Assembly: GCA_024803745.1 (NCBI GenBank)
Contig: JANJXV010000004.1
Coordinates: 42,899,358-42,963,357 of the forward strand
DNA from: Megascapheus bottae
Lineage: Eukaryota > Chordata > Mammalia > Rodentia > Geomyidae
Direction of reading: 5' to 3'
Length of the DNA: 64,000 bases
Positions 36,220-47,376 of this stretch are shown here, piece by piece (within the stretch, counting starts at the first letter, position 1; every line of letters begins with the position of its first letter). A model generated the notes under the pieces. That model did not search any database. It had not been told where the DNA came from and worked only from the letters and a program-made list of their open reading frames with translations. The translations under genes were made by a program, and so were the position numbers.

Positions 36220-36426
36220 GTGTTGATTATGAGTTTGACCTCAGGGCCTGCACACTGTCCTTAAGCTCTTTTGCTCTAGGATTCTAATGCCATACCTCCT
36301 CATTTTGTGTATTGCTAATAGTAAGTGAGAATCCCATGGAATATGCTGCCAGGGCTATAGAACCATGATCCTTCTCAGCATCTTGAGTAGCTAGAATTAT
36401 AGACATGAACTATCAGCACCCAGCTC
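36220..36426 (-). repeat. B1-like/Geo SINE, diverged
   Basis: Reverse copy with 'gacctcagggcctgcacact', 'gtccttaagctctttt', 'gagtagctagaattatagac' and 'atcagcacccagctc'. Old. Confidence 0.72.
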
Positions 36427-36854
36427 ATTTTGCTTTTATATCTGCCTAGTTAGGAGAGTCCATAACAAATTTGAAAAAAATAATCATAGTAATTAATATG
36501 CTTATCACTCTTTTAATGTGCTTGGATAAATGATCAGTAAACAGATGTTTTTTATGGTTCTCTCCACATGTGTTTCTTTGCCAGAAACTTGAACATTAGT
36601 CTATTGCTTTTGACATGGTCCATCCAGACTGTCTTTGTTAATAATGACATGACTATGACTGCTGTCATCAGGCCAAAGAAGCATAATTCTATTTTACTAG
36701 CACCTCAACAGAGTTCAAAGAGTCAAAAATGCCAGAAAGGATGAAAAAAGAGATATCTATTTGATATTGTGATAAGAAAGTGCTATTATTTTCTTTGAAC
36801 TTTTCACCTGAAAACAAAGTCTTAAAAAGAAAACATACAAGTGAGCTACTGGAA
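36427..36854. other. Unique DNA
   Basis: Nothing recognised. Confidence 0.45.
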
Positions 36855-37080
36855 GCTCACTCTTTTTCATCCAAGCAACATAGGAGGAAACTGAGATCTG
36901 AGGATAATGGTTAAAAACAACTTGGGGAAGTAAAGTCTGTGAGACTTATTTCTAATTAACTTCTAAAAAGCTGAAAGTGAAGCTGTGGCTCACATGATAG
37001 AACACTAGCCTTGAACCAAAAAAATAACTCAAGGACCTCATCCAGGATCTGAGTTTAAGACCCAGGACCAAAAAGAAAAA
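36855..37080 (+). repeat. B1-like/Geo SINE, diverged
   Basis: 'ggaaactgagatctgaggat', 'gtaaagtctgtgagacttat', 'ttctaattaacttctaaaaa', 'gctgtggctcacatgataga', 'gagtttaagacccaggacca'. The head is heavily mutated. Confidence 0.72.
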
Positions 37081-37698
37081 TTAAAAAAATATATAAAATA
37101 AAATTTAAAAAAACACAAAATGAGACAATTTGTTATGAAGTTCCTGAATCAACAGATACATGTAGTCAAGATTTCTTATAAGCACTTGGCAGTATCTACT
37201 CAAGTGCACCTTAGTTTACTCAGGCTATCCTTAATAGTAATCAGAAGACAGGTGAATAAATGACATCAGCACTTCTCAGAATCAACGAATCATGTGATAT
37301 TGGGATAACAACTTGCAGTTAGCAAAGGAGCTTTGTGTAATTCCAATGTGCAGGACTACCTAGACAGATTCCTCATTAGAAGTCAGTGAAAATGAGACAA
37401 TCATCACCGAATTCTAAAGATTAGTGTTTTTTTTTGTTTACTTTCCTTATTCTTATGCTTTTTAACCATCTACATATGTAGTCTAAATTGAGATTGCAGG
37501 GGGAAAAATAAAATGTTTTGTCATTTTCTAAATACACTGTGTGTTTGTGTCTTGGTAGCCAATGGAAGAATTTGTATGATTATAATAGTCTTTGTTATTT
37601 AAGTGGTTGTGCTTTTGTTTTAGGTATGATTGCATTCTTATTGGATGAGCTAATTTTTTTTTGCTTGTCTTTTCCCTCTTTAAGAAATGTAATATATG
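37081..37698. other. Unique AT-rich DNA
   Basis: Nothing recognised. Confidence 0.45.
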
Positions 37699-37935
37699 GC
37701 CCTGCCTGGTGGCTCAGGCCTATAACCCTAGCTACTCAGGAGACCGAGATTTGAGGACCCAGGTTCAAAGCCAATCTGGGCATAAATAGACCTGAGACTC
37801 TTATCTCCAATAACCTCTAGAAAAGGGAAGTGGGACATGGCTCAAGGGTAAGGGGCGGTAGCCTTGAGCTGAAGAGCTCAGGGACAGTACTCAGGCCTAA
37901 TTCAAACGTTATGACCCACACACTAAATTTAAAAA
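37699..37935 (+). repeat. B1-like/Geo dimeric SINE
   Basis: 'gccctgcctggtggctcagg', 'cctagctactcaggagaccg', 'gacctgagactcttatctcc', 'gagctgaagagctcagggac'. Belongs to the 'gacctgagactc' subfamily. Confidence 0.85.
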
Positions 37936-37956
37936 AAGAATAAAAGATCACTTCTA

Positions 37957-38157
37957 GCAGGGCACTGGTGTCTCATATCTGTAATCCTATTCACACAAGA
38001 TGCTGAATTCTAAGAACTGAAGTTGAATCCCATGAACCACCAATAAACCACTAAAACCTGTAAGTGGAGCTGTGGCTCTAGTGGTAAAGTGATAGCCTTG
38101 AGCAAATAAACCCTGGGACAGCACCTATGTCTAAGCTCAAGCTCAGGCCTGGCATCC
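37957..38157 (+). repeat. B1-like/Geo SINE, older
   Basis: 'gcagggcactggtgtctcat', 'atctgtaatcctattcacac', 'accaccaataaaccactaaa', 'gctgtggctctagtggtaaa', ending 'caggcctggcatc'. Sits head to tail, 21 bases from the previous SINE. Confidence 0.75.
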
Positions 38158-38179
38158 TCCCCCACCCCCAAATTATGTG

Positions 38180-38420
38180 TTACAGTTCTGAACATTTTGA
38201 AATGCAGGATCAAGGAACCTGAGACTCGGGTTCTGGGGAGAATCTTCTCCCTCAAGCATCATCATGAGGATGGCTGTGGCTTGTTTCGTAAGGTTGATCC
38301 TGTTCACGAAGACTCTGTCCTTGCAGCCCTCACCTCCAGCTGCTAATAATATCATGTTGCAGATGGGCATTTCAGTGTATCCTTGTGGAGAACCACAACA
38401 GTTTCCCTTTCCATATAAAA
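38180..38420 (-). repeat. Probable MaLR (MLT1/MST-like) LTR
   Basis: Read in reverse it resembles the 3' to middle portion of mammalian MaLR solo LTRs: 'gttctgaacattttgaaatg', 'ggatcaaggaacctgagact', 'gctaataatatcatgttgca', 'atgggcatttcagtgt'. No internal retroviral sequence is attached. The family assignment is from memory. Confidence 0.4.
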
Positions 38421-38810
38421 TAAGATCCAACAGAACCATGGAAATGAGGTAAAGTGACTTTAATTACTGTGGATATATTGAATGGGAGTTCTTTAACAAT
38501 TTCCCTTAATCAAAACTAATGTACCTTCATAAATTTACACTCATTGCTAGAATACTCTCTTAGTGTAGAGTGCGGCCCAGGACTGAAATTAAAACTGCTT
38601 TTTGCCTTCTGTGGGCCTGTCAAATGCTGTGTAAGATTTAATAATTGAAATCACAAATTTGGCTGTTTTAAACTTTGCTGATATTTCCCTTTCATTTATA
38701 GCTGTTAATTAAAAATACTAAGTTAAATCAAACTGAAAGCCATTTCTTCAAAACAGAAGGTTGCAAACACTTGCACTAAATTTGTTTTTAAAGAAATATC
38801 CATAGTGGCA
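38421..38810. other. Unique AT-rich DNA
   Basis: Immediate 5' flank of the full-length L1. Nothing else recognised, and no clear TSD with the sequence after 45941. Confidence 0.45.
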
Positions 38811-40571
38811 GTGTTGAGATCGATGGAAGATGGCGGCGGTTCAGTGTGAGTCGTTCTGAGCTCCCACCAAGATACAAGTTCTGGCAGCTTAGGGGACAGT
38901 TCTTTAAGAAAAATTGATCCTAAGTAAGCTTTAGCGCCACAGAGACATCAGTCAGAGAGGAAAAAGGCAGAATGCTGGCATTAGAAGACAGCGTGGAGCC
39001 CAACCAGGAACAGAGCAGACAGCGCTTCACAGTGGCACAGACCGGCTGGCTGCAGACAGAGCCACACAGAGCCTGTGCGAGCCCAGAGCCAACACCTGGC
39101 GTGAAAGGACCTGCCAGCTTCATGGAACCAGAGAATCCAGCAATTTGTGAGTACCTCTGAATGGCACTGGGAGGGAGCCCCTCCCCCTCCAGCTGAGAGC
39201 AGCGCCATCTTGACTACTGGCAATGACCCGCCCAAAGCAATTGGAGCCGGAGAGGTGATGCTGGAAACGCCATCTTTCTAACTGGCAAATAATTCCCAGA
39301 GATCCTTAGCCAGAAATCTGGCCCCAGCACTGCTGAACTCCATCCCCTGCGCCAGCCACAGACCTGGTAAACAAAGCCGCCTGTGGATCTTTCAGCTTTT
39401 TTTTTACCAATCAAGCAATCTGATCCAAAAAACCGCAAAGCCAAATCACAAGGGAAAAAGACTTTGTGAAGTATTTGGATCCCGAATTTAGTGGAGACAC
39501 AAGTTTCCTATCCTGCCCCCCACAAAAAACTAAAGAATACCCTTTTTTGTTCTTTTACCCACTTTTCATTTGCATTTTAGGTGTTATTTTATCTTGGCCA
39601 TTTCCCTACACTTTTTTTCTACTGTTATGATTCATTCCTTTTTTTTTCTCCTCTCTTTTCCCGCATTCATTCTGTCACTGTGGTCGTTCCTAGAAACACA
39701 GTGACAGCTCAGGGTACAGTCTGAATAAAAATGATATCTATATTGATACAGTCACCTGATTTTTAAACTCCTGGTTCTCAACCCTTGTATCTCTTGGGTA
39801 AGAACTCACAATAGTGAGGAATCTCCCCTCACCTTTCTTTGTATGTGTGTGTATGTGTGTGTATGTGTGTGTGTGTGTGTGTGTGTGTTCTGTTTTATTT
39901 TGTTGTTCTTTTGTTTCTTTTTTCTTTTTAAAATTTGTATAATTGAAATCTCCTATATCTACCTCCCTCTTTTCTCTATGTATTCTTCTTATTACTCTTC
40001 TTATTTACATAAGCTTTATCTAAGTTCATTTAAACTTTCTACTCAAATACTCTACCTGTCTATCACCTTAGGTCAGTTATCCTTACATGATACCTTTTCT
40101 TCATTACTATAATAATCTTATACTCCTGCATTATTCTTTTCCTACCTCCCCTGCTGTCTTTCTTATTATTTTTCTGTCTCTGGTCCTCTGTTCATCCTTC
40201 AACTCTTGTAATGCATGGATCTACATTTGATTATTGTTGAGAAATGCTGGGTATCTAGGTGTTCAACTATACTGTAGGTCCAGAGGGACTTAAATACAAT
40301 AGAGATTGGATTGTGGGCCTTATTGTTTTGGTCATAAATCGGTAATCTGTGGTTGTATTAGATTTGTATGTAAGAGCACAAAAAGAAAGAGAGAGTGATA
40401 TTACCAATCTAAAAGTTGTCAGCCAACTAAAAAGGTCTAGGCTGGTTATATCTGAAAAATTATAATCTTGATTAGTATTAATCTTGCTCCCATTTTCAAA
40501 TGGGCAGAACAAGAAACTCAAGAAAAACGTGAAATCAAGGAATAGCATCTCCCACCTAAAATAAACAGGCA
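38811..40571 (+). promoter_or_regulatory. L1 5'UTR with presumed internal promoter
   Basis: The first about 670 bases are GC-rich relative to the window and begin with the 'aagatggcggc' motif common at L1 5' ends (a YY1-like site in other mammals). From about 39500 to 40250 the strand is strongly T-rich and carries a TG microsatellite at 39840-39889. At 1.76 kb it is long compared with the roughly 0.9 kb human L1 5'UTR. Promoter function is inferred from the family, not shown here. Open frames on either strand in the GC-rich part are not genes. Confidence 0.7.
39840..39889. repeat. (TG)n microsatellite in L1 5'UTR
   Basis: TATG(TG)n pattern followed by an uninterrupted TG run, lying inside the T-rich half of the 5'UTR. 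Confidence 0.9.
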
Positions 40572-41682
40572 ATGGAGCAGTCAGTGGCAAATCTAGAGGA
40601 GAGTCTTCCAAGTGCTATACAAATGCAATTGATAAACATCATTAATGAAAAGTGTGAAAATATAAAGAAAAAGATAAGGGAGGAAGCCATAGCTAAACAA
40701 GAGGAAATCATAAACAAGGTGATATGTGAAAAAGGGGAAGCCATAAAGGAGGCCATAATAAAGGTTTTTCAAAGAAAAATGGACAAATTCATAGAATCCA
40801 CAAACAAAAAGGTGACTGATCTCCAACAAATGGCCAAAGAGAATAAAACTGCTGAGCTAACCACTCAAACGGAAATCAAGGAGCTAAAGAAATCCACACA
40901 TGATCTAAAATAAGAGATGCAAGGCATCAAAAATGAGCAATTAGAAGCAAGGGAGATGAAGAATAAAGTAGAAAGCTTTGATAGCAGAAGAGAGAATGCA
41001 GACGAGAGAATTTCCGGGGTTGAAGATAATTTAGTTGTTATAGAGAAAGAACAGAAAAAGAGTCAATTCAAATCTAGGAAATATGAGAAAATGCTTCAGG
41101 AGGTCCAAGATACAATTAGAAAGCCTAATTTAAGGCTAGTTGGTATTGAGGAGGGGTTGGAGAAAGAGGACAATGGTATTGGAAATATACTTCAGAGAAT
41201 CATCTCAGAGAACTTCCCAAATATCCAGAAGGCCCATCCAAATACAAGAAGCTTTTATAACCCCAAACATACCTGACAAGAAAAGGACCTCCCACTGCCA
41301 CATTATAATCTGAACTGGATGAATAGAGACCAAAGAAAGGATCCTAAAAGCAGCCAGGGTGAAGAGAACAATCACCGATAAAGGCAAACCAATCAGAATA
41401 ACCCCAGATTTCTCAGCAGAGACCATGCAAGCAAGAAGAGATTGGAAGGATATATGTCATGCCCTGAAATCAAATAACCACCAACCAAGAATATTGTACC
41501 CAGCTAAGCTCTCATTCATAACTGAGGGAACAATAAAAACATTCCATTCCAGGGAAAAGCTGCAACATTATGTAGCAACCAAACCAACAATACAGAAAAT
41601 TCTCAAAGATGTTCTACACATGGAAAACCAACATAAATGTAATACAGAGAAAGAAATGGCACCTAAAACTCATACCATCTAA
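40572..41682 (+). pseudogene. L1 ORF1 (RNA-binding chaperone), inactivated
   Basis: ORF1p in intact L1 is a trimeric, coiled-coil, RNA-binding protein that coats L1 RNA. Here the start is ATG at 40572. Residues 1-113 are charged and heptad-like, as in the coiled coil. A TAA at 40911-40913 stops the frame, and the same frame continues from GAG/ATG at 40914-41276 through the RRM-like start ('NLRLVGIEEG', 'IISENFPNIQ'). A second stop (TGA at 41274-41276) is followed by a shift to another frame for the C-terminal domain, 41359-41682 ('GKPIRITPDFSAETMQARRD', 'ILYPAKLSFITEG'). So there are two nonsense changes and one frameshift. A joined protein is not expected. Confidence 0.92.
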
Positions 41683-41730
41683 GTACAACAAGAACTGTCA
41701 AGACACAGGCCCTAATGAAAGCTTTTAAAA

Positions 41731-44700
41731 ATGGCAGGAACTAATAAATATTTCTCAATCCTGACTCTCAATATCAATGGACTGAACTCTCCAATTAAAT
41801 GCCATAGACTATCTAGTGGGATCAAAAAGCAAGATGCATCGTTCTGCTGTCTTCAAGAGAAATTTTTTGAAAGTGAGAGATTGGAATAAAATTTATCAAG
41901 ATAATGGCCCCTGTAAACAGGGCTGGAGTTGCCATCCTCATATCAGGTAAAATAGACTTCAACTAAAATTAGTGAGAAAAGACAAAGAAGGTTACTATAT
42001 CCTAGTAAAGGGATCTTTCCTCCAGGAGGACATAACCATACTAAATATCTACACTGAATCCCAGAGCTCTGGACTTCATCAAACAAACTTTACTTTCATT
42101 GAACCATACATAGGTGGAAACACAGTGATTGCTGGTGACCTTAACACACCACTCTCACCTATGGACAGAACAACCAGGCAAAAACTCAACAGAGAAACCT
42201 TAGAATTGAACAACTGTATAGACCAACTAGATCTAACAGACATCTGCAGATTATTCCACCCAGCAACAACACAATATACGTTTTTCTCAGCAGCACATAG
42301 AACATTTTCCAAAATATACCACATTTTAGGCCATAAAACAAACCTGGACAGATTCAGAAATACTGAAATTATTCCTTGCACTCTCTCAGACGACAAGGGC
42401 ATAAAATTAGAACTGAACATCCATCAGCACCAATGAAAACCCTGTAACTCATGGAGACTGAACAACACATTGTTGAATCACCAGTGGGTAATCAAAGAGA
42501 TCAAAACAGAAATCCAACGGTTTACGAAATTTAGCAAAGAGGAGCACACAAAATTCCAGCATCTTTGGGATGAGGCAAAGGCAGTACTCAGAGGAAAATT
42601 TATAGCTCTGAGTGTCTACAATAACAAATTGGAAAAATCGCAAATCAACAATTTAATGTGTCACCTGGAAAAAGAGCAACAAACCAACCCTAATCCCAGT
42701 AGAAGAAAGCAAATTATTAAAATCAAAGCAGAATTAAATAAATTGCAGTCCAAAAAACTAGAGAAAGAATCAACAAAACAAGGAGTTGGTTCTTCGAAAA
42801 AATTAACAAAATTGACAGGCCCTTAGCAAATCTTACCAAAAAGCAAGGGAGCATACAGAAATAAACAAAATCACAGAGGAAAATGATGATATCATGACAG
42901 AAATTACCAAGATCCAGAGTATCATGAGGGAATACTTCTCAAAACTTTATGCCATCAAATTTGAGAATCTAGAAGAAATGGATGAATTCCTAGCCAATAT
43001 TAACATACCCACACTAAACCAAGAAGAACTAAGCCAACTCAACAGGCCTATTTCAAGCACTAAAATAGAAATGGCAATAAGAGACCTTCCACCTAAGAAA
43101 AGCTCAGGGCCAGGTGGATTCACAGCTGAATTCTATAAGGTCTCCAAAGCAGAGCTCACACCAATACTCCTCAAGCTCTTCAACGAAATTGAAAATGAAG
43201 GTTCTTTACCAAACTTATTCTATGAAGCCAGTATAACCCTCATCCCCAAACCAGACAGAGATTCATCAAAGAAAGAGAACTATAGACGCATTTTTTGATT
43301 AACATTTATGCAAAACTTCTCATCAAAATACTGGCCAACCATCTACAACAACTCATCAAAAAAATTATACAATATGATCAAACAGAATTCATCACAGGGA
43401 GGCAAAGCTGTTTCAACATATGCAAATCAATCAACGTAATTCAACACATCAACAGGGGTAAGGACAAAAATCACATGATTGTCTCAATAGATGCAGAAAA
43501 GGCATTTGAAGAGATCCAACATCCCTTTATGTTAAAAGCTCTGGAGAAACTAGGAATCCATGGAACAGTCCTCAGTATAAAAAAGGCAGTGCATGACACA
43601 CCCACAGCTAGTATTATATTGATGGCGAAAGGTAAAGGCATACACTCTAAAATCAGGAATGAGACAAGGATGCCCACTCTCTCCACTGCTCTTTAACATA
43701 GTACTAGAATTCCTAGCCAGTGCAATAAGGCAAGAAGCAAGCATAAAGGGGATCCAAATAGGGAAAGAGGAAGTAAAACTTTCCCTCTTTGCAGATGACA
43801 TGATTCTGTATTTAAAGAACCCTATAGACTCTACTCCCAAGCTCCTTGAGCTGATTCAAAACTTTGGAAGGGTTTCAGGGTATAAAATTAACCCTCAAAA
43901 ATCAACTGCCTTCCTCTATGCCAACAGAGAGGGGAATGAGGCAACAATCAGGAAAGCAACTCCTTTTGGAATAGCCTCAAAGAAAATAAAGTACCAAGAA
44001 TTATCTTAAATAAGAATGTAAAGTACCTTTTTGATGAAAACTTTAAAACCCTGAAAAAGGAAATTAAAGCAGAATTGAGGAAATGGAAAAACCTCCCATG
44101 CTCCTGGATTGGAAGAATCAACATTGTGAAAATGGCAATCTTGCCAAGGGCTATCTACAAATTCAACACAATACCCATCAATATCCCAATGTCATTCATT
44201 AAAAAAATAGAAGAGGCAGTCCAAAATTTCATATGGAATAATAAAAGACCCTGTATAGCAAAAACACTTCTTAGCAGAAAGAACAGCGCAGGAGGTAATT
44301 CAATACCAAACTTTAGACTCTATTACAGAGCTATAATTATCAAAACAGCTTGGTACTGGCACAAGAACAGGCCTGAAGACCAATGGAATGGAACTGAGGA
44401 CCCAGATATTAAACCACAGACGTATGGCTACCTAATCTTTGACAAGGGAACCAAAAAAATAGAATGGAAGAAAGAGAGCCTCTTCAACAATTTGTGCTGG
44501 CAGAACTGGCTAAGCACCTGCACAAAACTAAAGTTAGATCCTCTTTGTCACCTTGCACTAGAATTAACTCCAAATGGATCAAAGACCTGGAGGTAAAAGC
44601 TGACACTCTGAAAACTTTACAAGAAGGAATAGGAGATACACTAGGCCTCCTTGGCAAAGGTTGAAACTTTCTTAATAATACCAAGAATCACAACAAATCA

Positions 44701-45531
44701 GAGAAAGGCTGGATAACTGGGACTGCATTAAACTGCAGAGCTTTTCTATGGCAAAGGACATAGCTAGTAAATTAATTAGGAAGCCTACAGAGTGGGAGAA
44801 GATCTTCACCAATCATACAACGGACAAAGGCCTCATATCTAAAATATATCTACAGCTCAAAAAATTGAATCACTCCAAAACTAATCTCCAAAGTAACAAC
44901 GATCCCATTAAAAGATGGGCCAAAGACTTAAAGAGAGTCTTCTGTGAAGAGAAACAAAAATGGCCTGTAGACACATGAAGAAATGCTCGACATCTCTGTC
45001 CATAAAATAATGCAAATCAAAACAGCTCTAAGATTCTGCCTTACTCCAGTTACAATGTCCAGGATCAAGAAAACTAATAACAACAGATGCTGGAGGGGAT
45101 GTGGCCAGGAGAGATCACTACTACACTATTGGTGGGAATGCAAACTTCTTCAACCACTATGGATAGCAGTATTGCAGTTCCTCAAAAGATTCAACATAGA
45201 TCTCCCCTATGACCCAGCAATTCCACTACTAGGCATTTACCCAATTGTCCAGAAACAAGGACATACTAAATCCACTAGCACAGTGATGTTCATTGCAGCA
45301 CTATTTACCATAGCAAAGATATGGAACCAACCCAGATGTCCCTCAGTTGATGAGTGGATCAACAAGATGTGGTATTTATAAACAATGGAATTCTAGGCTG
45401 CTGTCAGAAAGAATGACATTGCCCCATTTGTAAGGAAATGGAAAGAGTTATAAAAAACCATATTAAGTGAAGTAATCCAGACTCAAAGGAACATAGGCTC
45501 AATGGTTTCCCTCATTTGTCATAATCAGTAG
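41731..45531 (+). pseudogene. L1 ORF2 (endonuclease-reverse transcriptase), inactivated
   Basis: In intact L1, ORF2p nicks DNA and reverse transcribes L1 RNA. ATG at 41731 opens 'MAGTNKYFSILTLNINGLNS', the endonuclease start. The endonuclease continues as 'CCLQE' (near 41850) and 'GDLNTPLSPMDR' (near 42136). The usual SDH triad motif reads SDD ('LSDDKG', near 42390), losing the catalytic His. Reverse transcriptase pieces are 'GPGGFTAEFYK' (43110), '[10 protein letters not shown]' (43485) and an intact '[10 protein letters not shown]' (about 43785). The C-terminal Cys-rich motif 'CWRGCGQERSLLHYWWECK' is near 45090. Coding is split over at least nine frame segments. A TAA at 45379-45381 replaces a Tyr codon kept in sister copies; the family stop would be TAG at 45529-45531. 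Confidence 0.93.
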
Positions 45532-45941
45532 AAATCTTCAGCTCTCCTAGCAGAGATTTGCAATAGAGAAAAATCTAGATACATAAAGCCATACAGTATT
45601 AGGCTAAATGAAAGGACCTCTAGGATATAGAAACAAAAGCTATATAATGAGTGACTGTTGTCCTTAATGTACTATGTAATTTCTCATCTCTTTTGCTGTC
45701 CCTTGGTTATCTCATATTGTTACAGTATCTCACCTTGTTATCTGATATATTGGATATATTTGATTTGGTTATTTGAAATTGGATAGGGAATGGAGGAAAA
45801 CAAGTTGAGGGGAGGGGGTGGGGGGGAGGGAAATGGGACCAAGACATGAGAAATGCTATCAATGTATGTGAAGTAATGCACCTTCTATCTGGTGACTATA
45901 ATGTAACCCTTCTATTAACTACAATAAAAATATGTGAAAAA
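45532..45941 (+). other. L1 3'UTR with G-quadruplex-type tract
   Basis: Contains GGGG-A-GGGGG-T-GGGGGGG-A-GGG at about 45807-45830, a four-run G tract fitting an intramolecular quadruplex. It then has 'atgagaaatgctatcaatgt', 'gcaccttctatctggtgact' and a polyadenylation-type 'aataaaaatatg'. G-rich polypurine tracts are typical of mammalian L1 3'UTRs. Confidence 0.85.
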
Positions 45942-46278
45942 AGTAATCTCTGTAATATTTCATTGGAAATATTACCTTTGTAGTTATCATTTATACTGAC
46001 TTTACCATAGACTGAGTTGACAATAGGCTGAAACTCAGAGCTTTATATAGTACTGGGAAAAATAGAATGCTAGAATTATATTCTTTATATGCTGTATTAA
46101 TTCAAATTCTAAATTCACTTTTGCACAGAAAGCAGTAAAAAAAACCACAGTTCCCACTTATGTTAAATTCCAGTAGGATATACTAAATTAATTTTTTACA
46201 TTTTAAATATGTATATAGATTAAGTATATATGATATGCGTATGTATATCTCATATGTACTTATGTAGTATATTATAAA

Positions 46279-46302
46279 TATACTTCATGATATGAAGTAT
46301 AT
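46279..46302. repeat. Palindrome TACTTCAT-gat-ATGAAGTA, copy 1
   Basis: Perfect 8-base arms (extending into TATA) around a 3-base centre. A near-identical palindrome lies at 46326-46349. Confidence 0.85.
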
Positions 46303-46325
46303 TATATGTATATATGAAAAATATA

Positions 46326-46349
46326 TATACTTCATAATATGAAGTATAT
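46326..46349. repeat. Palindrome TACTTCAT-aat-ATGAAGTA, copy 2
   Basis: Same arms as the copy at 46279-46302, centre AAT. A third partial 'aaatatacttcag' follows. Confidence 0.85.
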
Positions 46350-47108
46350 TAAATATACTTCAGTTTTACCTTAATTTGTAATGGAGAAAAATAAACCTTG
46401 AAAATATGAAAAATGGTATTCCTGAACATTCTGGTGAATTTTGGATTTGGAAGACAAGGAACAAATCCTGAATCCGGATAAAGTAAAATCAAAGACTAGC
46501 TTTTCAAGTCATTTTAGCTGTTACAAACAGTAGAATTTTCTTTTGATTCACAGCTTGAAGGTAAAATTAACCAATCCTGTTTTACTGAAACTTTGTAATT
46601 ACGCTCTAGTTTGCCTGAAAATTTTCAGAAGACAGAGAAGAACCCTTAAATTTTCTGCCAAAAATAGATTAGATACCACAATCTTGCACATAGGGAATGG
46701 TGAGCTGCAGCCCGGCTTTCTTTGTCTGACCTTGAAGTATAGGAGGACACTCATTGGAAGTTTTGTGAGAGGGTCTGAAGTAGAGAAAACAGGCATGAAA
46801 GCAACCTTGAGATATCAGTGATTAATCCTTAATGTGCTGCCACCCAAATAAAAGTTTCATAGAGATCTTCAAGAAGATGCATTTATTTGCTTTAAGTTTT
46901 CATAACTGACTTCCTCAGGAACAAGGTGGCAACCTGGATAAAATAAAGCTTGATGTACTCCTCTCCAGAAGAGACTCTTCAGAGGTAGAGAATGATTAGG
47001 CCAGTGTGCATGAGCCTGAAGGTCCATGTCTCAGATAGCATTATACAGGATAACATTATGTATCTTGATTTTAAAAACAAATATTGAATGGATTACATAC
47101 TGGTACAA

Positions 47109-47123
47109 GAATAGTAAAGTTCA
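47109..47123. repeat. SINE TSD, left copy
   Basis: GAATAGTAAAGTTCA compared with GAATTGTAAAGTTCA at 47362-47376: one mismatch in 15. Confidence 0.8.
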
Positions 47124-47361
47124 GCCAGGCGGTGGTGGCTCATCCCTGTAATCCTAGCTACTCTGGAGGCTGAGATGTGAGGATCAAGGTTCAGCGCTGG
47201 CCGGGCACAAAAGGACCTGACACTCTTACCTCCAATTAACTTCTAGAAAGTGGGAAGTGGGCCTTGGCTCAAGGGTAGGGTGGCAGCCTTGAGCTGAAGA
47301 GCCCAAGAACAACACCCGGTAAATTCAAGCCACATGACCTGCCCCCCCAAATAAAAAAAAA
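47124..47361 (+). repeat. B1-like/Geo dimeric SINE with TSDs
   Basis: 'gccaggcggtggtggctcat', 'cctgtaatcctagctactct', 'cacaaaaggacctgacactc', 'gggtagggtggcagccttga', poly-C then A-rich tail. Well preserved and flanked by a 15-base TSD. Confidence 0.9.
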
Positions 47362-47376
47362 GAATTGTAAAGTTCA
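47362..47376. repeat. SINE TSD, right copy
   Basis: Partner of 47109-47123. Confidence 0.8.

Larger units (their letters stand above)
38811..45941 (+). mobile_element. Full-length, inactivated L1 retrotransposon (lineage A)
   Basis: About 7.1 kb with the whole L1 layout: a 5'UTR starting with 'gatggcggcggttcagtgtg', ORF1 (40572-41682), a 48-base gap, ORF2 (41731-45531), and a 3'UTR with a G-rich tract, 'aataaaaatatg' and a short A-run. It is the only complete-length element in the window. Both ORFs contain stops and frameshifts, so it cannot move, yet its overall divergence looks modest. Its 3'UTR matches the copies at 17046, 48527-49723, 57750 and 62417. Confidence 0.93.
45942..47108. other. 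Unique DNA with palindromes and an unassigned patch
   Basis: AT-rich inverted repeats lie at 46279-46349. A patch at 46540-46830 has an open frame of 92 codons (46543-46821, +) and more balanced base composition, but I recognise no protein or repeat. Confidence 0.4.

Noticed and set aside
38920..39444. Several overlapping open frames in GC-rich DNA, which might suggest a CpG-island gene
   Set aside because: They lie inside the L1 5'UTR; the GC content belongs to the L1 promoter region.
43471..43840. Minus-strand frames in the L1 ORF2 region
   Set aside because: Shadows of the L1 reverse transcriptase coding strand.
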